Origin: Xylogone sp. PMI_703
Lineage: Eukaryota; Ascomycota; Leotiomycetes
Direction: 5' to 3'
DNA: 64,000 bases
NCBI GenBank assembly: GCA_021399445.1
Contig: JAJTUQ010000002.1
Location: forward strand, 2,170,001 to 2,234,000
Part shown: one piece after another, positions 58,054 through 64,000 of the stretch
Numbering within the stretch: position 1 is the stretch's first letter
Layout of the letters: each line of letters opens with the position of its first letter
Made by a program: the position numbers and the translations under genes
The notes under the pieces: model-generated
Told to the model about the DNA's origin: nothing
Seen by the model: only the letters and a program-made list of their open reading frames with translations
Databases searched by the model: none

Positions 58054-59219
58054 ACCATTCGTACCCGCTATCCTAGGTTGAGGGATTATTACTAGCCGCT
58101 CACTTACTTATATAGCTCACGTTGGAAAGAGGAAGGTACCCCCATCGGGTATGTGCATCGAAAGAGAAGAAGGCGAGGAAATGCAAGAAATCCTACAAAG
58201 CTTAGGTCTGATCCAGTCCGAGTCTCTCCATAAAACGCCCCTTATGTAGGAAGTCGGGGGCACAATGGTCTAAATGTTTCAGCACTTCGCAGTCCTGGTA
58301 TAACATATTTGGTTCCATTTAGATAGATAGTGGTAGAATGCGTTTGTTGTGCTGTGTAGGTGCAATACTCTTAGTCCGAAGGGTAAAGGATTTTGATACG
58401 CCTAGCTGAGAGAGGATAATTGATATATCAATACCTCTTATAGTAGTTGCATACCCACCCATCCAATTCCATAAACAAGGTGCCAGTGTTAGGTAGGATA
58501 TCCTTGCCTTGAGATTCTCAACTTGAAATATTTCGAATCCTTGGCCGTATCTTTGTGATTTGGCTTCCCCTGAGAAACATTATTTCTCTCATTACATTCA
58601 CATCCGACATTGGCACCTGTCCTGGATATTGCAACCCGCCAAAGATCCATAAAGAAAACACCACATATACCTTTTATATTTCCTCCCCATCTAAGGGGTT
58701 TCAGGTGGCATTCAAAATGGGAACCCTGGACCATCGAGTAAGTAAACAACCACGTATGACTGGTGTATGCTATGGTTGGCTTGAGTTTGCCAATTTCCTG
58801 ATCCAGCGGCCATTCCACGAGAGGCAGATTTTAGAGAAGAAAGTATGAGATGATCACTACTGCCAAAGACAGTTTTATGTATCACGCATTCTAGAATGGC
58901 CCTACTAAGTTCACATCCCAGGATCTTGAGAATCGTCTGGGATAGGTTTATGATTTTCATCGTTTTGAGAAGCTACCGTCACTGTGACACAAACTAAGGA
59001 TAGTCAACAGCCCAGGCATAGATTCAACCAAAAAAACTTCATGTCCTACCGTCTTAATCTCACATCATGTACTACCTCTGAATATCAAGTTCTAGGCACA
59101 GCAGCATGTTCGGTCATGATTGAGCAGTCTTACCCTGGAATGATGCCGAATGATCATGCCACCCAAGAAAACGGAATTTGTACTCCGTATATTGTTCGGT
59201 CGGCACTGAGGTGATCAGT

Positions 59220-59750
59220 TCAATTAATCAATCTAATTACCCTCAAAGCAATCAGGTGAGGCTCCACTACGTGCATACTTGGGTCAAGGCAATTTCGAAC
59301 AAAAATCGAGACAAGACACAATAGAGCGTAGCTGTAGGATTGCACTGCGCATTTGAGAGCAAATGGCAGATCAACCACACCAAACATGAATGACATCGAC
59401 TTCTGAGAACTTACGAGTTGAGGCTCCTTTGATATTGCGATTTTTTCAAAGAGAAAATCACTATACCCTCTTGCCTGCTCGGGCCCGAGATGTTGGAGCA
59501 AAGAATCAAGGCTGGAACTTGGACCCACCGGTCATGTACAGATATTCCTGACCTTACCTACGTTATTGGGAATGGCCTCTAACAATTGATCATGCCGTAC
59601 TTATCAATAGTCAATCAGCCGTCTTGGCACAATAACGAATTTGGGAGTGCTTGGTGCTAGATCCCGCACATCTAATCCGGGAATAACAACATTAGCTGAT
59701 GAGACAGCTAGCCAAGTAGGAGACGATAGAAACATGTCCTTCAAGTGAAC
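59220..59750 (-). pseudogene. Possible decayed gene fragment
   Basis: Minus-strand pieces look like protein: TWLAVSSANVVIPGLDVRD then LAPSTPKFVIVPRRLIDY, ended by a stop near 59610, and SSSLDSLLQHLGPEQARGYS then DFLFEKIAISKEPQL, which meets a consensus gtaagt donor near 59415. The pieces are in different frames with no clean splice between them. I do not recognise the family. It may be a decayed gene or coincidental composition. Confidence 0.25.
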
Positions 59751-62632
59751 GGAGATAAGATGTGCGCACAGAGAATAGAAAATATGATAGATATTTGGCC
59801 ATCTTGGTCTAAACGTTCAGATCTCAGACTCCACGTGGAATGTGGAAGGGCGTCAAGCCGCGTGGGTTCATGGAGCCGAAGTCAGTGGCTTATGCTTGGG
59901 CCAACTCCCAAGGACATACTCATGTATCAACTTGAGAAATGAAACTACAAACTATTTGTCTGTGATATTGAAAGAAAAATTTTCCGTCCAGTTGAATGAG
60001 ATGGTTCTCGCGCGATTGATGGATAACTCCAAGTTTTGTGGTGATACCAAGGAATTAGGGTCTTGGTACGAATATCAGGGACGTACCGAAAGAACATCCA
60101 GACCTGAAGACCAGAGGGAGCGTGCACATGTATCACGACTCGTAGAATTTATGGCGGGCACGGTGGGCTAACTAACTACCAAATAGAACTTTATCGGTCC
60201 TGGATCGTTGGAAATTGCGATCAGATCGATATTGGGTTCAACGCCATACCGGTATGGGTATCAATGGCTTCGTAGTGCCTTCTTCGTGCCGTGTTACAAT
60301 GCGACGAGGCCCTGAATCTCGCCACTCAACAGCGTCAATTCGGGCATACCGCTGTGTGAGAAAAGCTAAATGGTATTGGGACTTCTGGGCATCAAGGAGT
60401 TGGGGATAGTTGTGGGAACGATTTTGCAGTAGCTCCCTCGCCGCTCAAGAAAATCTGCTAGGGTCTCGATCCTCTTGCCGAGACTGCTTGAGCGCAAGCC
60501 TTCGGAGCTTGGCAGCTGCAAACATGCAAACCTGCAAACCTTCCAACGGGCTTCGTGAGGCACCATGATGATGGTTATCGCGGTTGTTGGCAAAATATTC
60601 CAGTGTTTTCTGATTCTTATCGTTGAGAAGCAGCTCACACGACCGACTGTCCCGACGTCTAGGAAAGTTTTAATTAGCTGACAGCAAGTGCAACACAGAC
60701 TGGGGAATAATATCCCGAACCTCAGGGATCGCAATGCACGGTTAATTGTATGTCAAGGGCATTAATTGACTCGGGCGACCGTCATAACTTAGAGCGACCA
60801 ACAAGAAAGATGTTGGTTTCGGAGTGCGGAGCTTAAGGAAAGTCGAAACAGCATTATTGATTGGATAGTATTCGAGAAGACTTTCCAACAATGGACTTCT
60901 CAGGATCCCGCCAGATGTAACCCAATTAATTCATCGATCGTGGTCTGGAATGCTGTTTTGGAGAGGGCAGTCGCACGGACCCCTAGAAGTTTAATGCCCC
61001 AGGAACATTCAGGTTGTGATCAGTCTCCACCTGCGGTCCTCTCTCGCATTCATCCGGGGCCATGCTGATGAGAGACAGCGCCCTTTTGATCACCACCCTG
61101 ACTGTGCTGAATGCATTGTTCACCTCGACTTCACTGCAACACAGACAGATCAATGCGCACGTCCTGTGCGAGTCTACACCCGAACACGTGTGCGGAGGGA
61201 CGGTACACTGCCCTTGCTTCCGTGGCGTCGTCAGGGCTCGGGTGGCAGACTCTCCTGCCGAACGGTCTGAGGACTTTCCAATCCCTTCACCTTCCTGATT
61301 CCGGCTGGGCCGAGCCGTGGATTGCGTATCACAGCGCGAAAGACAACATCCGGAATAACAGTAGAGAGGGACGGCTTAGGGGGAAATAATAAGCACTCGA
61401 AAGGGACCTGCATCTGAAGGGATCCGGGGGCCACTGGATCGGCTTCCTTGTGGATGTTTGCTGCTGCAGGCCAGCGAAGAGGTTGCGAAGATCTCGCGAA
61501 CATGCCGCTCAGGAACGTGGCCCTCTGCGATCTGCTGGCCTCTCACGCACAATAACATTCTAGCGCTGTTGTCGTGGTGGAGAAGCCAAGCATCTCGAAA
61601 CGTTCCATTTTCAGTTTCTCTTCAGGCCGCGAGACTGAGACAGCGGCTGCCTTTGCCCTTTTCAACGCTCTAATGTCAGTCCGCTTGAGCTTGTTCTGAC
61701 GCCTCCCTGATGCTCCTTACTCTGTTCGATCGCGCCTCCGGGCTTGCGTCGGGAGCATTCCACAAATCCAGCTGCGCCATTCGACGCCAAAGTAGATGCT
61801 TCTGGTGCTCGTTGCTTCTGGGGCCGTCAACTCTTCTCTCACTTCCCGCTGATGCTCCACGTTGACTGGCCAGGAAACGATCAGCTCCCGCCAAGGACGC
61901 TTCGGAGGCTTGAAGCTCAAGAAAGGGGCTTTGAGCCAACGGGCGAGCCTACCTGGACCCTTTTGCCGCATCGGCACAGACGAGCCTTATGACCGTACGG
62001 CAGTGATGGTGCTGGCCGCAAAGTGACTCCATGGTGCAATCAGCAGTACCTCGAGGGACCCCGTCAGCCTGCGAAAGCGCTATTCGTATGTCGCCAACCT
62101 AGCATGCCCCAGGTACCTGTGGGTTCAACGAATAATGGTGATTGGTGATTCCCTGGCCCCGAACCCCTCTCGATCCTCTGTTGCTACATGCAGCACACCA
62201 GGGACTGCCCTCGCAATGAGCCGCAAACAACGGGGCTTCAGCATTGTCCAACCCAGGTGATCGACTCGTGGACACGCTTCTCTTCCTTGTACCTTTCTGT
62301 GTACCTCTGCACATCTAGCAACACGACCTGACTCAGCTGGGCCCGCTTGGCATTGAGTTCCGCCCTTCTGGCGGGCTTCTTCTACAGTAGGAGCCCATCG
62401 TCATCTTCTCTCATAAATGAATAGTGTCGCTCTGATTCGGGGGCCTTGCCATCCTCTGTCTCACTTGGATCGTTGACGTAGGGTTGGACTGCAAGACAAT
62501 CGCTTATTACTTCTAGTGCCTCTCTCGCCACTTCAAGACGACTGCCAACAGGAGGGAGGACGGCGACCAGTCCAGCGTCCTTCAATTGAGGATAGAGAAG
62601 CAGGAAAGGAAGACTCCTCCAAAAAAGCAATC

Positions 62633-64000
62633 ATGGATACCCTCAAGCCAGAATCACAGACCCTCACTCCGCTGCCTGATGTTCTCTCTCATGGCCTCGT
62701 GGCAGTCTCGACATTCGGGCTTCTCTCCTTCTTTTGCTCAACATCTCTATTCCTTTATCTGAGCTACCGCCTCTTCACATGGCATCTCCAGCCAGCACCG
62801 GCTTCCATATCGGCTTCCCAGCCTAGCAAGCGGCCGCCGATGAACCAGTTTCTCTTCTTAATCTATAATCTACTATTTGCCGACATGCAGCAGGCTATGG
62901 CTTTCTTGCTGAACATCTATGCTCTGCGGCGAAATGGTATCTTTGTTGAGACGACAACGTGCTGGGCACAAGGTTGGTTCGTATCGACCGGAGATCTTGC
63001 CAGTTCGACTTTTATCTGCGCCATTGCCATTCACACCTTCTTTGCTGTGGTGAAGGGATATAGACTGCCCAGCAAGATATTCTATCCCCTTGTGGTTCTT
63101 CTCTGGACGTTCGTCTACGTAATGGCGCTTATAGGCCCCATAATTCATGGAAGGAAGTTCTTCGCTAGAGCTAGTGCTTGGGTGAGTTATTTGTTGTCAT
63201 TTTTCTCTCTTCTGTTATATAATCGAGTATCTTCCTCCTCGTCGTGTCGAGGAACAGTATAAGGATTGGGCCAGCATAATTTACCTTCATTTTACTTGAT
63301 ATCACTTGGAGAGAACATCAGCTAATGATTGTTCATAGTGTTGGATCAACTCCGAATACGAAGATGAACGCCTCTGGTTGCACTACTTCTGGATTTTCCT
63401 TTTCATGTTCTCCACCATACTCATCTACGGTTGCGTCGCCATCTACCTCCGTTTCTGGCCATCCAAATCACCAACAGCCGTGACATCCACTAGTCTCAGA
63501 AACTCCACCCACAGCGCAACTCCTCTCATGATTATCTATCCTCTCATTTACGTTGTCTGTACGATCCCTCTTGCTGCAGGTCGTATAGCCTCTCTGGCAG
63601 GCAAGGATATCTCTCTGGGATACTTTTGCGTCGCAGGTAGCATGATCGCTTGCAACGGCTGGTTAGACGTGTTATTGTATGCCAGTACTCGTGCCGAGAT
63701 TGTCTTCTCCGAAAGCCGTCCTGATGAGGATGCTGGCATCGATACTTTCGGCTTCCTGGGCTGGACAAAGTTTGGTCCCGGCATGGGCAATGTCACCCGT
63801 ATTGAGGCTAGTACCTCACAGGGCCATGGTGGGAAGAACAGTAAGCATAGCAGAGGCGGTAAAGCGAGCATGGAACGAAGCGAGAGCTCGGAGAACCTCT
63901 ATGGTATTGGGCTACGACAGATCGGTGTGAAGGGCGAGGTCTCCATCAGCGTAGAGGAACGTGCAGTGCCTGAATCAGAGAGGAGCCAGAGCCGATACCG
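62633..64000 (+). CDS. G-protein-coupled receptor, Git3/cAMP-receptor-like, partial at 3' edge
   Basis: Seven-transmembrane receptor signalling through a heterotrimeric G protein. Exon 1 is 62633-63181 and exon 2 starts at 63339 and runs past the window end. The intron (gtgagt...tcatag) joins ARASAW to CWINSEYEDERLWLHYFW. Helices include GLVAVSTFGLLSFFCSTSLF, FLFLIYNLLFADMQQAMAFL, IFYPLVVLLWTFVYVMALIG and YFWIFLFMFSTILIYG. Cys residues in TTCWAQGWF and CWIN are placed to form the usual extracellular disulfide. The pattern resembles fungal Git3/Gpr1 and Btp1-type receptors. The visible C-tail is Ser-rich and cytosolic (KHSRGGKASMERSESSENLY). The end is not seen. Confidence 0.85.

Larger units (their letters stand above)
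56795..62632. other. 5.8-kb gene-poor region with hairpins and possible gene relics
   Basis: No intact gene is supported. Positions 57929-57961 (CCCAGCTC...GAGCTGGG) and 58022-58053 (14-bp arms, 4-nt loop CGTC) are hairpins. The minus frame near 59410-59700 contains plausible protein (VVIPGLDVRDLAPSTPKFVI, LDSLLQHLGPEQARGYSDF) interrupted by stops but next to a good gtaagt donor near 59415, so it may be a decayed gene. TACTCCGTA lies at 59181-59189. From about 61 kb the base composition becomes GC-richer and is probably the promoter of the GPCR gene. Confidence 0.45.

Noticed and set aside
61016..62314. Many 60-90 aa open frames before the GPCR gene
   Set aside because: They occur on both strands in all frames, as expected for GC-richer non-coding DNA; none has a recognisable motif.

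Overview
This window is chromosomal DNA of a filamentous ascomycete (Pezizomycotina). The genes are monocistronic, lie on both strands, and carry short introns (about 47-90 bp) with GT-AG ends and CTAAC-like branch sites. Families typical of these fungi are present: Zn2Cys6 regulator, HET domain, Fung_rhodopsin membrane protein, DUF7053, YTP1-like and GMC oxidoreductase. The nuclear elongator tRNA-Met also has an intron. I could not fix the class; Leotiomycetes or Sordariomycetes would both fit. No PKS, NRPS, terpene synthase, intact transposon, CRISPR array or rRNA gene was seen.

The left part (about 1-28 kb) is accessory in character: short genes with wide AT-rich gaps. In order it holds an MFS transporter (-) divergent from a Zn2Cys6 regulator (+), an unrecognised four-exon small secreted protein (-), a secreted beta-helix glycosidase (+), an orphan protein with a basic tail (-), a YtcJ-type amidohydrolase (+), a DUF7053 protein (+), an F-box protein (-), a HET-domain protein (-), a seven-exon secreted serine carboxypeptidase (+) and a 14-TM MFS efflux pump (-). 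This looks like a scavenging, secretion and self-recognition neighbourhood. One block (about 22.69-22.96 kb) is so AT-rich that it looks like a RIP-mutated repeat relic.

The middle (28.6-46 kb) is mostly housekeeping: tRNA-Met(CAU), YTP1-like membrane protein, peptidyl-tRNA hydrolase, Hob3/Rvs161 BAR protein, GNAT acetyltransferase, an Alb1-like ribosome biogenesis factor, an endophilin-like BAR protein, proteasome ATPase Rpt2 and a Ubc1-type E2 with a UBA domain. Two membrane-curvature (BAR) proteins lie within 7 kb, and two ubiquitin-proteasome genes are neighbours.

The right part (46-64 kb) carries a GMC oxidoreductase (-), a rhodopsin-like seven-TM protein (+), a purine-cytosine permease (+), a 5.8-kb gene-poor stretch with hairpins and possible gene relics, and the 5' part of a Git3/cAMP-receptor-like GPCR (+) cut by the window edge.

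I did not find a clearly new multi-gene system. The observations most worth checking are the orphan secreted protein, a repeated CCGGACAAT element upstream of the glycosidase, an intergenic TACGGAGTA 9-mer that recurs more than expected, and the hairpins in the gene-poor stretches. Exon coordinates were derived by hand from splice consensus and reading-frame continuity; where a model has exact exon sums, this is stated.
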